From positions 1,482,546-1,546,545 of the forward strand of contig NZ_JACIEA010000001.1 of assembly GCF_014196595.1 (NCBI RefSeq): a stretch of DNA of 64,000 nucleotides, written 5' to 3'. A program made the position numbers and the translations under genes. Origin of the DNA: Sphingorhabdus rigui (GTDB taxonomy: Bacteria; Pseudomonadota; Alphaproteobacteria; Sphingomonadales; Sphingomonadaceae). The notes beneath the pieces were generated by a model that worked only from the letters and a program-made list of their open reading frames with translations, searched no databases and was not told the DNA's origin. Position 1 is the stretch's first letter; each line of letters begins with the position of its first letter. Positions 1 through 7,698 of the stretch are shown here, one piece after another.

Positions 1-252
1 CACATCATAGCTTTGGCCAAGCCGCGCGAACGCGGGGTGCGGTTGCGCGTCGTCGGCAAGATCCGCCTCAACGCCGCCCTCGCTCCATTGCAGCGGCAAC
101 GTCGTCATCAATCCCAAACTGGGTTTCGGGCCATCGGGCGCAGGCTGGATAAAGGCATAAGCCAGCAGCGACGACATGAGCACCAGAACAACGGCGAGCA
201 GCAGCAAAAGCGGGCGCCTTTTGCCGCCGAAATGCGCGCTCACGTTCGTCAT
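1..252 (-). CDS. GldG/DUF4350-like membrane protein, N-terminal part (runs off left edge)
   Basis: Only the first 84 residues lie in the window; the gene continues past base 1. The ATG at 252 follows the preceding gene's stop after a 5-nt gap. The visible part is a basic N-terminus, one hydrophobic segment (about residues 13-32, Leu/Val rich), then a periplasmic-looking stretch with LMTTLPLQWSEGG. That segment resembles the start of GldG/DUF4350-type accessory proteins of ABC systems, which is a recognition from memory and not tested. It is co-directional with the small membrane protein and cysK upstream, so it may be co-transcribed with them. The family call is moderate to weak because the diagnostic domain is outside the window. 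Confidence 0.55.
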   Translation of the reverse strand, partial: MTNVSAHFGGKRRPLLLLLAVVLVLMSSLLAYAFIQPAPDGPKPSLGLMTTLPLQWSEGGVEADLADDAQPHPAFARLGQSYDV

Positions 253-257
253 AATGG

Positions 258-533
258 CTACTGCGGTCGGCCGCGCGGTGGTGTGGCGCTCTTCGGCGGC
301 GTCGCGCTTTCATTCTTGGCCACCGGGGTCACGCCCAGTTCAGCCAGCGGCTCATCCGGCGTTTGTTTCTTTATTTCGGTTATTGGGGTCGCCTCCATTG
401 CACCCGGCACCTGCGCACTGTCGCTGACGCGATCAAGAACCATCGTCGCCAAGGTCACAAACAGGAGCACGACGACCAAGCCAACCACGCCGACCTGAAT
501 ACGCTGAATTGCGGATTGCTTTTGCTCAACCAA
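258..533 (-). CDS. small single-pass membrane protein, function unknown
   Basis: A 91-residue protein with a TTG start at 533. This start is chosen because AGGAGA sits 6 nt upstream and because it avoids overlapping the end of cysK; an open frame extends upstream to 668 but would overlap cysK by about 100 nt. It has a polar N-terminus, one hydrophobic helix (about residues 14-34), and a Pro/Thr/Ala/Glu-rich tail likely in the periplasm. I recognise no domain. It lies 29 nt after cysK and 5 nt before the GldG-like gene, which suggests a membrane accessory of the downstream gene, but that is inference. Confidence 0.6.
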   Translation of the reverse strand: MVEQKQSAIQRIQVGVVGLVVVLLFVTLATMVLDRVSDSAQVPGAMEATPITEIKKQTPDEPLAELGVTPVAKNESATPPKSATPPRGRPQ

Positions 534-562
534 CTGCGATCTCCTGTAAACCGTCGTGCGCG

Positions 563-1564
563 TTATTGCGCCGCGCTGTCCATTTGCCAAGGCATAGGGT
601 CTAGATTTTTGCTGCGCATCCATTCCGGATTGTAAATCGTCGACAGATAACGGAAACCCGTGTCGCACAAGATCGTCGCGATGCGCGCATGGGGGCCAAG
701 CAGTTTGCCCAAGGCGACAGCACCGGCAACGTTAATGCCGGACGACAGTCCAAGGCAAAGCCCCTCCTCCGCCAACAAACGCCGGACCCATATCATGCCC
801 TCTTCGTCCGATATGCGGAACTGCGTATCAATCGGCGCGCCATCCAGATTGGCGGTGATGCGTCCCTGCCCAATGCCTTCGGCAACCGACGTGCCTTCCG
901 CGCTTAGTTCGCCATTGGCATAATAATTATACAATGATGCACCATGCGGGTCGGTCAAGGCGATGGTGACATTTTCATCCTTCGCCTTCAGGCCGAGCCC
1001 GACCCCAGCGATGGTGCCGCCGGTCCCAGCGGCACAGGTAAAGCCATCAACCCGGCCCTCCATTTGCGCCCAGATTTCTTCGGCCGTGGTTTCGATATGC
1101 GCGCGGCGGTTGGCGATATTATCAAACTGGTTCGCCCACACCGCATTGTCGGTCTCTTCGGCCAAACGGCGCGAGGTGTGCACGAAATGCCCGGGGTTCG
1201 AATACGGCGCAGCAGGGACAAGCACGAGCTCCGCGCCAAGCGCGCGCAACGTGTCTTTTTTCTCCTGGCTTTGCGTTTCGGGCATGACGATGATCGTTTT
1301 GTACCCCAGCGCATTGGCAACGAGCGCAAGGCCAATACCGGTATTGCCCGCCGTCCCTTCCACAATCGTGCCGCCGGGCTGCAACAGCCCCTGCCGTTCG
1401 GCATCGCGCACAATATATAATGCAGCGCGATCTTTTACCGACGCGCCGGGATTGGCAAATTCGCACTTGCCAAAAATGTCGCAACCCGCCGCATCGCTTG
1501 GGCCTTTCAGGCGAACGAGCGGTGTGTTGCCGATTAAATCCAATGTCGAAGTAAGCATGTTCAT
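563..1564 (-). CDS. cysK: cysteine synthase A
   Basis: O-acetylserine (thiol)-lyase of the fold-type II PLP family, making L-cysteine from O-acetylserine and sulfide in the cytoplasm. From the chosen ATG it has 333 residues. The N-terminal LDLIGNTPLVRL signature is followed by the PLP lysine (K44 in ASVKDRA) and the substrate/phosphate-binding EGTAGNTGIG loop (69-77). A second glycine loop, AGTGGTIAG, binds the PLP phosphate. The open frame extends 30 codons upstream without family similarity, so the start at 1564 (or the ATG two codons later at 1558) is preferred, although neither has a strong ribosome site. It diverges from the TonB receptor gene, with about 190 nt between the starts. A related cystathionine beta-synthase-like role cannot be fully excluded. 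Confidence 0.88.
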   Translation of the reverse strand: MNMLTSTLDLIGNTPLVRLKGPSDAAGCDIFGKCEFANPGASVKDRAALYIVRDAERQGLLQPGGTIVEGTAGNTGIGLALVANALGYKTIIVMPETQSQEKKDTLRALGAELVLVPAAPYSNPGHFVHTSRRLAEETDNAVWANQFDNIANRRAHIETTAEEIWAQMEGRVDGFTCAAGTGGTIAGVGLGLKAKDENVTIALTDPHGASLYNYYANGELSAEGTSVAEGIGQGRITANLDGAPIDTQFRISDEEGMIWVRRLLAEEGLCLGLSSGINVAGAVALGKLLGPHARIATILCDTGFRYLSTIYNPEWMRSKNLDPMPWQMDSAAQ

Positions 1565-1684
1565 AGCCGAGATAGTTAGTCGCGTTGTTGGCCGTCCGCA
1601 ACCCGGTGTCGCGTAAAGGGCAGTCTTCGGCGCGCCATTAAGACCACATGACATCGCGCGCGCCGCCGAACGAGAATTGGGTAT

Positions 1685-1699
1685 TGATATATTATATCA
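1685..1699. promoter_or_regulatory. perfect 15-nt palindrome, candidate Zur operator
   Basis: TGATATATTATATCA is a perfect inverted repeat of 7-nt arms around one central base, in an AT-rich stretch 55 nt before the receptor start at 1755. Fur-family regulators (Fur, Zur, Mur) bind AT-rich palindromes of this type. The downstream gene resembles the zinc receptor ZnuD, so Zur is the natural candidate. The palindrome is observed; the identity of the binder is inference. Confidence 0.45.
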
Positions 1700-1754
1700 T
1701 ATTGTGTAAGCAGTCGCTTCATTGTTTCATATCCGACAGGATGAACGTAATCTC

Positions 1755-3884
1755 ATGAAAATCCCCCGCTTTCACGTTTTCGCCGCTAGCATGACAGCAT
1801 TGTCGGTTGCGCTATCTGTGCCTGCTTATGCCCAGCAAACGGGCAGCACCGGCGCTTCAGAAGCCGCGCCGCAGACAGATGATTTTCACGGCAGTGAAGA
1901 AATCGTTGTCACCGCACCTTATGTTGAGCGGCTCGATATTCTGTCCGGAACCTCTGCGGTGACAGGGGACCTATTGGCTGAGAAAACCCGCGCGCAATTG
2001 GGTGACATCCTTTCCAGCCTGCCCGGCGTATCGGCCACCAGCTTTTCACCCGGCGCATCGCGGCCGGTGCTGCGCGGATATCAGGGCAACCGCGTCGCCG
2101 TGCTCACCGACGGCATTGGCAATATTGACGCGTCCAACACCTCTGCCGACCATGCAGTCACCATCGATACCCTGACCGTTGAGCGCATCGAAGTGCTCCG
2201 CGGTCCTGCGGTCCTTTTATTTGGTGGCCAAGCCGTTGGCGGCGCGGTCAACGCGCTCGACAAGCGCATTCCGCGTTCGATCCCCGATGAAGCCGTCCAT
2301 GTCGATGCGCTTGCGGGCTATGGCAGCGCGGCGCGCGATTGGTCCGGCGGGGCATCGGTTGACGTGCCGCTGACCGACCGTGTCGTCGTCCATGCAGATG
2401 GCAGCTATCGCAACAGCGACGATCTGCGCACCGGCGGCAATATCCTTTCGCCTAGCTTGCGCGCCGAGGTGCTGGATTTCGCGGCGGAAGAAGCCAGTGA
2501 AGGCAATCTCGACGAGGCCGCCGAAGCACGCGCGCTGGCCGACCAACGCGGCCGCATTCCCAACAGCGCGGTGAAAAGCTGGACCGCAGCGGGCGGCATC
2601 GCCTTCATCGACGATGGCGGCAATATGGGCCTGTCCTACAGCATTTATGACACCAATTACGGCATCCCCGCCCGCCCCGGAACGGCGCATGCGCATGATG
2701 GCGGTGCAGAGGAAGTGCCCGTAACCATTGGCATGCGGCAATATCGGTTCGATTTCCGCGGCGAATTGGATTTAGGCGATGGCCTGTTTGAAAAGCTGCG
2801 CCTGCGGGCGGGCTATGCCAATTACAGCCACACCGAATTTGAAGGTGACGAGATTGGCACCATTTTCAACAGCAAGGGGATTGAAGCCCGCGCTGAGCTT
2901 ATCCAAAATGACCGTGGCGGTTGGCGCGGCGCGAGCGGCGTGCAGTATCAATCCCGCAAACTGGACGCGATTGGTGCGGAAGCGTTCGTCCCGCCAAACA
3001 AGAGCCGGCAATTTGGATTGTTCACGCTGCAGGAATTTACCGTTGGAAATCTCGATGCCGAAGTCGCGCTGCGTTTTGACACCGCCGAACTGCGCGCGGA
3101 TACGTTGGGCATCAGCCGGTCGTTCAACAATGTCTCGAGCGCGTTTGGCGTTGGGTACCATATCGGCGATTTGAAGATCGGCGCGAACCTGTCACGCACG
3201 GGCCGCGCGCCAGCGGTCGAGGAGTTGTTTTCCAACGGGCCGCACATCGCGACGCAGGCATTTGAAGTCGGCAACCCGTTGCTGAAGAGCGAGCGCGCGT
3301 GGAATGGCGAGCTGTACGGGCGTTATGATACGCCGGACACCGCATTCAACCTGACGCTGTATACCAACCGGTTCGACAATTTCATTTACGAAGCGGAAAC
3401 AGGCGCCATTGAGGCCGACCTGCCCGTGTTCCAATATTTTCAGAATGATGCCAAGGTCTGGGGCGTCGAGTTTCAGGGATCGCAAAATGTCGCGCGCTTT
3501 GGCGATGTTGACCTGAAAGTCGATGCCGTGGCCGATTATACGCGGGCCAAAATCTCCGCTGGTGCTGGCAATATCCCGCGCATTCCACCCTTGCGTGTGT
3601 TGGGCGGCGTGGAGATGAACAGTGCGCGCCTGGACCTGCGTGGCGAAGTCGAATGGAGCGATGCCCAGACAAAAACAGCGCCGTTCGAAACCGCAACCGA
3701 TGGCTTCACTTTGGTCAATGCGACCGCGACATGGCGTCCGTTTGGCAGCGATCGCAACATTGCGCTGATTGCATCTGCGAACAATATTTTCGATGTTGTC
3801 GCCCGCCGGTCGGCATCGTTCACGAAAGATTTTGTCCCGCTGTCCGGTCGCGATTTCCGTTTGTCCGCGCGTATCAGCTTTTAA
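1755..3884 (+). CDS. ZnuD-like TonB-dependent outer-membrane receptor (zinc uptake candidate)
   Basis: A 709-residue outer-membrane receptor. The ATG at 1755 gives a clean signal peptide (MKIPRFHVFAAS to PAYA, cleavage before QQTG); the frame also allows an upstream start at 1722. A TonB-box-like EEIVVTAP is followed by a plug domain containing RPVLRGYQGNRVAVLTDG, DHAVTIDTLTVERIEVLRGP and GGQAVGGAVNALD. This is the arrangement I associate with ZnuD-type receptors, including the D-x-S-x-x-DHA stretch. A long beta-barrel ends in the expected terminal phenylalanine (SARISF). An extracellular-looking loop carries HAHD, a possible metal-binding segment as in ZnuD. The AT-rich palindrome upstream fits zinc-responsive control. 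Another divalent metal or a siderophore substrate is possible. Confidence 0.8.
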   Translation: MKIPRFHVFAASMTALSVALSVPAYAQQTGSTGASEAAPQTDDFHGSEEIVVTAPYVERLDILSGTSAVTGDLLAEKTRAQLGDILSSLPGVSATSFSPGASRPVLRGYQGNRVAVLTDGIGNIDASNTSADHAVTIDTLTVERIEVLRGPAVLLFGGQAVGGAVNALDKRIPRSIPDEAVHVDALAGYGSAARDWSGGASVDVPLTDRVVVHADGSYRNSDDLRTGGNILSPSLRAEVLDFAAEEASEGNLDEAAEARALADQRGRIPNSAVKSWTAAGGIAFIDDGGNMGLSYSIYDTNYGIPARPGTAHAHDGGAEEVPVTIGMRQYRFDFRGELDLGDGLFEKLRLRAGYANYSHTEFEGDEIGTIFNSKGIEARAELIQNDRGGWRGASGVQYQSRKLDAIGAEAFVPPNKSRQFGLFTLQEFTVGNLDAEVALRFDTAELRADTLGISRSFNNVSSAFGVGYHIGDLKIGANLSRTGRAPAVEELFSNGPHIATQAFEVGNPLLKSERAWNGELYGRYDTPDTAFNLTLYTNRFDNFIYEAETGAIEADLPVFQYFQNDAKVWGVEFQGSQNVARFGDVDLKVDAVADYTRAKISAGAGNIPRIPPLRVLGGVEMNSARLDLRGEVEWSDAQTKTAPFETATDGFTLVNATATWRPFGSDRNIALIASANNIFDVVARRSASFTKDFVPLSGRDFRLSARISF

Positions 3885-3948
3885 CGGTAAGCAACCATTC
3901 ATGCATGCAGTGGCATCGGTTGGTTGCGAAACCAATCGGGAGACTATC

Positions 3949-4071
3949 ATGCGCAAAGTGACTATATTCATCCTCATGTCGGCATCATTGCTGGTGTCGG
4001 CGTGCAACACTGTAAAGGGTCTTGGCCGCGATATTGAATCCGTCGGCGAAGCGGGCGACCGCGTTACCTGA
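3949..4071 (+). CDS. entericidin-family small lipoprotein
   Basis: A 40-residue lipoprotein. GGGAG lies 6 nt before the ATG. It has a short hydrophobic signal with lipobox LVSAC (Cys19), then NTVKGLGRDIESVGEAG, the amphipathic signature of the entericidin A/B family. Family members are small cell-envelope lipoproteins linked to stress or programmed lysis in enterobacteria; the role in alphaproteobacteria is not settled. It lies 64 nt after the TonB receptor on the same strand and could be read through from it, but the start has its own ribosome site. The small size and the family hallmarks make the call firm; the function is uncertain. Confidence 0.85.
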   Translation: MRKVTIFILMSASLLVSACNTVKGLGRDIESVGEAGDRVT

Positions 4072-4500
4072 CGAAAGGATAATCTTTCCTACATCGGCAA
4101 GATTATTTCCTACAAAAAGTGAACGCGGGCATGCGGCGTGCAAAAAGGGGGACGGCCGGCGCGGAAGCGCTGGTGCGTGCTTCCGGCTGATGGTGTTGGT
4201 TGATTAAGGCCCGCTTGTTCCATCAGGCTATTGCCCCCGGGCCGCCTTTGCTGGCTGGCATGCTGTCCATCGGGGGTAAGGTTCGTAAACCCCCAAAGGC
4301 TGTCCGCAAAGACAGGACGGTTTCCCGCCACATCCAACCATGTTTGCGCTGTTCAGAGCTTGATGCAACAGGCCCTTTTTTTGGGCTGAAGCACGCACCC
4401 TATCGCGCCGACCGTGCCAACGGATTTCACCGCCAGCGTTCCCGTCATCCCGACCAACGTTCTAGACCGCCGCCTGCATGACGCGACTCGAATAACCCAT
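4072..4500. other. non-coding stretch with strong secondary-structure potential (candidate structured RNA)
   Basis: No convincing gene is present between the entericidin stop and the tandem repeat. Several nested or adjacent inverted repeats occur here. GGAAGC/GCTTCC pairs 4163-4168 with 4179-4184. GGCCCG near 4208 pairs with CGGGCC near 4238. CCTTTG/CAAAGG near 4244 and 4294 encloses a GGGGG/CCCCC hairpin (4272-4294). CTGTC/GACAG lies near 4300-4315. A GGCCC-T7-GGGC hairpin is centred near 4379. I looked for SRP RNA, tmRNA, RNase P and cobalamin-riboswitch signatures and did not see them. The strand is unresolved. A spurious reading frame at 4110-4337 (minus) has no family features. Confidence 0.35.
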
Positions 4501-4550
4501 ATGGTTATTTGTAGGAAAGTGGTTTTTGCGTATGCCACCCAACCCCGTGT

Positions 4551-4750
4551 CGTCATGCTGAACTTGTTTCAGCATAACGGGCAGCCGTCGCTTGTTATCC
4601 TGAAACAACCTGTCGTCATGCTGAACTTGTTTCAGCATAACGAGCCACCGTCGCTTGTTATCCTGACGCAACCCGTCGTCATGCTGAACTTGGTTCAGCA
4701 TAACGGGCAACGGTGGCTCGTTATCCTGAAACAAGTTCAGGATGACGAGG
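4551..4750. repeat. 63-bp tandem repeat, three units of a REP-like palindromic element
   Basis: The string CGTCATGCTGAACTTG begins at 4551, 4614 and 4677, an exact 63-nt period. Each unit holds two half-elements, GTCATGCTGAACTTGTTTCAGC and GTTATCCTGAAAC; the last unit ends in CCTGAAACAAGTTCAGGATGAC, itself an inverted repeat. The units differ by a few substitutions. This motif type is dispersed through sphingomonad genomes. The reading frames crossing it on both strands (about 4414-4830) are repeat translations and not genes. A related fragment, GGTCATCCTGAAC, occurs near 42071. Confidence 0.85.
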
Positions 4751-4832
4751 GAGGAGGAGGAGGAGGACGATGGGGAGAGACGATGGCGAAGCGGGCGGAA
4801 GATGACGTGTCGCGGCACCGCCGGAATTAAAC

Positions 4833-5600
4833 CTACGTCACAGCCTCTTCAGCCGCTTCGGCTTTGGCGCGGCGGCGGCGGGTGAACCAGATGGCGACGA
4901 GCGCCATTTCAAACAATATGCACAAAGGAATGGCGAGCAGCAGTTGCGAGACAATATCCGGCGGCGTCAGGACCGCAGCGATCGCAAATGCGCCGACAAT
5001 CGCATAGCGGCGCGCGCCCTTGAGCTGTTCCAGCGTGACAATCCCTGCGCGTTCCAACAGCATCAGCAGCACGGGCAACAGAAACGAAATGCCAAAGCCG
5101 AAAATGAACTTCATCACAAAGCTGAGATAATTGTCGACGCCCGGCAGCGCCTGTTGTTGAACGCCGCCGACATTTCCGCCAAAGCCCAACAGATATTCGA
5201 GCGCCACGGGTATCGCCATGAAATAGGCCATCGATGCGCCAAGGATAAACAACACCGGCGTTGCCAACAAAAACGGCAAAAACGCGCGCTTTTCCTTGTT
5301 ATACAATCCCGGCGCGACAAACCGCCACAGCTGCGTTGCAAATACGGGGAATGAGAAGAAGCTGGCGGCGAAAAACGCGACCTTTATCTCGACGAAAAAT
5401 GCCTCGAATATCGCGGTGTAAATCAGCGTCTTTTGACCGGACTCGAGCAATGGCTGCACCAGAAATCCGAAAATGGGCCGCGCAAAATACAGGCTGATGC
5501 CAAAGGCGATGGCGAGCGCCAGAAAGCTCCAGAGCAGACGGGTGCGCAGCTCAATCAAATGATCGAGCAACGGCATTTTGCTGTCATCAATTTCGTTCAT
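4833..5600 (-). CDS. tatC: Sec-independent protein translocase TatC
   Basis: A 255-residue polytopic inner-membrane protein that, with TatB, recognises twin-arginine signal peptides and exports folded proteins. It starts with the cytoplasmic N-terminus KMPLLDHLIELRTRLL, the most conserved TatC segment including the HLxELR motif, and shows six hydrophobic segments. It ends in a short basic tail (RRRRAKAEAAEEA). The start overlaps the stop of tatB by 4 nt (ATGA), so the two are translationally coupled. It is the last gene of the nagZ-scpAB-tatABC run. Likely clients in this window include the Rieske protein at 50993, which has a twin-arginine signal. Confidence 0.97.
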   Translation of the reverse strand: MNEIDDSKMPLLDHLIELRTRLLWSFLALAIAFGISLYFARPIFGFLVQPLLESGQKTLIYTAIFEAFFVEIKVAFFAASFFSFPVFATQLWRFVAPGLYNKEKRAFLPFLLATPVLFILGASMAYFMAIPVALEYLLGFGGNVGGVQQQALPGVDNYLSFVMKFIFGFGISFLLPVLLMLLERAGIVTLEQLKGARRYAIVGAFAIAAVLTPPDIVSQLLLAIPLCILFEMALVAIWFTRRRRAKAEAAEEAVT

Positions 5601-5944
5601 GCTTTGGGTGCCGCTTCTGCAGGGGGCGGATCCATCGGCAATTCGGGCTGACCGTCGGTTGCGTCGGCAGGCGCGGCATCATCGCCAAGAACATCAGCGC
5701 GCGGATCGGCGGGGTGTTCGCGCATGATGCGCTCGTTTTCCGCTTTCCATTTTTTCTCTAATTCTTCGAGTTCGGACTGACGCACCATTTCGTCAAAGCC
5801 GGAACGGAAATGCGCCGCAACACCGCGTGCCTTGCCCACCCATTTGCCAACGACGCGCAACGCCTTTGGCAAATCCTTTGGACCAATGACCAGCAACGCC
5901 ACAAGGACGACAAGCAACAGTTCGGAAGACGCGACGTCAAACAT
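5597..5944 (-). CDS. tatB: Sec-independent protein translocase TatB
   Basis: A 115-residue single-pass protein of the Tat translocon. An N-terminal helix (MFDVASSELLLVVLVALLVIG, about 1-20) is followed by the TatA/B hinge GPKDLPKALR, an amphipathic helix, and a longer acidic cytoplasmic tail rich in Pro, Asp and Ala. The tail and the glutamate at residue 8 fit TatB and not TatA. It is coupled to tatC by a 4-nt overlap and lies 82 nt after tatA. Confidence 0.95.
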   Translation of the reverse strand: MFDVASSELLLVVLVALLVIGPKDLPKALRVVGKWVGKARGVAAHFRSGFDEMVRQSELEELEKKWKAENERIMREHPADPRADVLGDDAAPADATDGQPELPMDPPPAEAAPKA

Positions 5945-6026
5945 TCAATTGGCCAATCCGGTGGACGGACACGGCACCACCCTGAACGAACGGCGACATG
6001 TCATCACGATTGTTACTGCCCCAAGA

Positions 6027-6245
6027 TTATTGGGTTTTATCGGTCTGCTTTTCGGCGTCGACAACGGTCGTGGAACCGATTTGTGGGGGAGCCTTTGGCG
6101 CGTCGTCGTCTTCGCTCATGCCTTTTTTGAAGCTTTTAATGCCCTTGGCAACGTCGCCCATCATGTCGGAGAAACGTCCTTTGCCGAACAAGAGCAAAAC
6201 CAGAATGCCCACAATCAGCCAATGCCAGATGCTAAAACCGCCCAT
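6027..6245 (-). CDS. tatA: Sec-independent protein translocase TatA
   Basis: A 72-residue pore-forming subunit of the Tat system. It shows the canonical layout [21 protein letters not shown] (membrane helix), then a glycine hinge, then the amphipathic helix [20 protein letters not shown], then a short polar tail. It lies 65 nt after scpB and 82 nt before tatB. The larger spacing may carry its own ribosome site or processing site that lets TatA be made in excess, which is inference. Confidence 0.96.
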   Translation of the reverse strand: MGGFSIWHWLIVGILVLLLFGKGRFSDMMGDVAKGIKSFKKGMSEDDDAPKAPPQIGSTTVVDAEKQTDKTQ

Positions 6246-6310
6246 TTCAAACTCCTACCGGGATATGTCCCGAAAATTGCGACCGTGGTCGCGCAGCTAT
6301 CCCACCCTAT

Positions 6311-6919
6311 CTAGGCGTTGTTTTCATCAATTTCCAGTTCGCTGTCACTTTCTTCGCCCGCAAAATGCATATCGCCCATTGCGGTGTCGATCGGATCGAG
6401 CAGGCCAGCGGCTTTCAAATCGTCAATTCCCGGTAAATCCTTGCGACTGGAGAGGCCGAAATGCGCCAGAAATCCGGCGGTTGTGGCGTAAATCAATGGG
6501 CGGCCGGGCACATCGCGGCGCCCTGCTGGCCGGACCCAGCCCGCCTCCATCAACACATCCAGCGTGCCTTTCGAAATCTGGACGCCGCGAATGGCCTCAA
6601 TCTCCGCGCGGCTGACTGGTTCGTGATAGGCGATAATCGCCAATGTCTCGACAGCGGCTCGGCTGAGCTTGCGGCTTTCTTCGCGTTCGCGGCGCAAAAC
6701 ATAGGCCAGATCGGCTGCAGTCTGGAAATGCCACGATTTGCCACGCCGGACCAATTCGATCCCGCGTCCGGCATAATGCGCCTCCAGCTGCGCCAGCGCA
6801 TCGGCGATATCGACGTCGTCGCCGACATATCCGCGAATCTGTTCAACGGTCATGGGCTGGTCACTGGCGAACAAGGTTGCCTCGACCGCGCGCACATGGG
6901 GATCGCTTATTATCGTCAT
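6311..6919 (-). CDS. scpB: SMC-Scp complex subunit ScpB
   Basis: A 202-residue kleisin-interacting subunit of the bacterial condensin SMC-ScpA-ScpB, working on the nucleoid. The N-terminal part (VEATLFASDQPMTVEQIRGYVG) and the second winged helix (TLAIIAYHEPVSRAEIEAIRGV) are the two WHD units of ScpB. The C-terminus is acidic. It overlaps scpA by 4 nt (ATGA), which matches the 2:1 complex stoichiometry being made from one transcript. Confidence 0.95.
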   Translation of the reverse strand: MTIISDPHVRAVEATLFASDQPMTVEQIRGYVGDDVDIADALAQLEAHYAGRGIELVRRGKSWHFQTAADLAYVLRREREESRKLSRAAVETLAIIAYHEPVSRAEIEAIRGVQISKGTLDVLMEAGWVRPAGRRDVPGRPLIYATTAGFLAHFGLSSRKDLPGIDDLKAAGLLDPIDTAMGDMHFAGEESDSELEIDENNA

Positions 6920-7698
6920 GCTTTCACCCTTAACAGCAATGGCGCAAATGTCGCCTCTTGCTGCAAATCAACAGCGCCACGTTTGGCAAGCTCCAGCGCG
7001 GCCACGAAACTGGAGGCGAGCGCGGATTTGCGCAGTGCAGGTTCGGCAGCGATGGGCAGAAACGCCTCAATCGACGTCCAATCGACCGCGCGGCCAATCA
7101 TCGCCGATACGCGCTCCAGCGCTTCTTCCAGTGTCATGACTTGCCGTTTTTTCACGACATGCATCACTGGCTGCGTACGCGCCTTGACCTGACCATAAGC
7201 GGTGATGAGTTCGAAATAATCGCATTCCCACGCCCGCGCCTTGACCACGCGCAAGCCTTCGGGATTGCCGCGCAAAAAGATATCGCGCCCCACCCGGTCC
7301 CGCGCCATCAACCGCGCGCCGCTCTCGCGCATCGCGTTCAACCGTTCCAGCCGCAGCTGCAGGCGCAGCGCAAGCTCCTCTGGCGATGGATCAATCGTCG
7401 GGTCCTTGGGCAGCAGCAGTGCGGATTTAAGATAGGCGAGCCACGCCGCCATCACCAGATAATCCGCCGCCAGCTCCAGCTTCAGCGCGCGGGCCTCATC
7501 AATGAAGACAAGATATTGTTCGACCAAGGCGAGGATCGATAGCTGGCGCAAATCGACCTTTTGGTTGCGCGCGAGTGCCAGCAAAAGGTCAAGCGGACCT
7601 TCCCATCCGTCAATATCGATGGTCAGGACATTGGGTTCGGGAACGCTCTCGGTGCGGAGCGCATCTTGCTCTTCATCAAAGAGCAATTGCCCGGTCAT
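6916..7698 (-). CDS. scpA: SMC-Scp complex kleisin subunit ScpA
   Basis: A 260-residue kleisin. The conserved segment WEGPLDLLLALARNQKVDLRQLSILALVEQYL (about 31-62) is the ScpA hallmark that binds the SMC neck, and the C-terminal winged helix that binds the SMC head lies after residue 180. It is coupled by 4-nt overlaps to nagZ upstream and scpB downstream, the arrangement usual for alphaproteobacteria. Its role is chromosome condensation and segregation. Confidence 0.95.
   Translation of the reverse strand: MTGQLLFDEEQDALRTESVPEPNVLTIDIDGWEGPLDLLLALARNQKVDLRQLSILALVEQYLVFIDEARALKLELAADYLVMAAWLAYLKSALLLPKDPTIDPSPEELALRLQLRLERLNAMRESGARLMARDRVGRDIFLRGNPEGLRVVKARAWECDYFELITAYGQVKARTQPVMHVVKKRQVMTLEEALERVSAMIGRAVDWTSIEAFLPIAAEPALRKSALASSFVAALELAKRGAVDLQQEATFAPLLLRVKA

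Noticed and set aside
3192-4010. 272-residue minus-strand frame opposite the TonB receptor
   Set aside because: It is the shadow of the receptor gene; the sequence has no family features and the receptor is clear.
4140-4400. 6S, SRP, tmRNA or RNase P RNA
   Set aside because: The diagnostic conserved strings of SRP, tmRNA and RNase P were not seen; 6S could not be excluded or supported by eye, so only a structured segment is reported.
4551-4750. CRISPR-like array
   Set aside because: The period is an exact 63 nt and the segments between the conserved strings are also near-identical; there are no unique spacers and no cas genes.
4414-4830. Reading frames crossing the 63-bp repeat on both strands
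   Set aside because: The translations repeat VMLNLFQHN- or LVMLKQVQHDD-like units that come from the repeat itself, with no ribosome site or family match.
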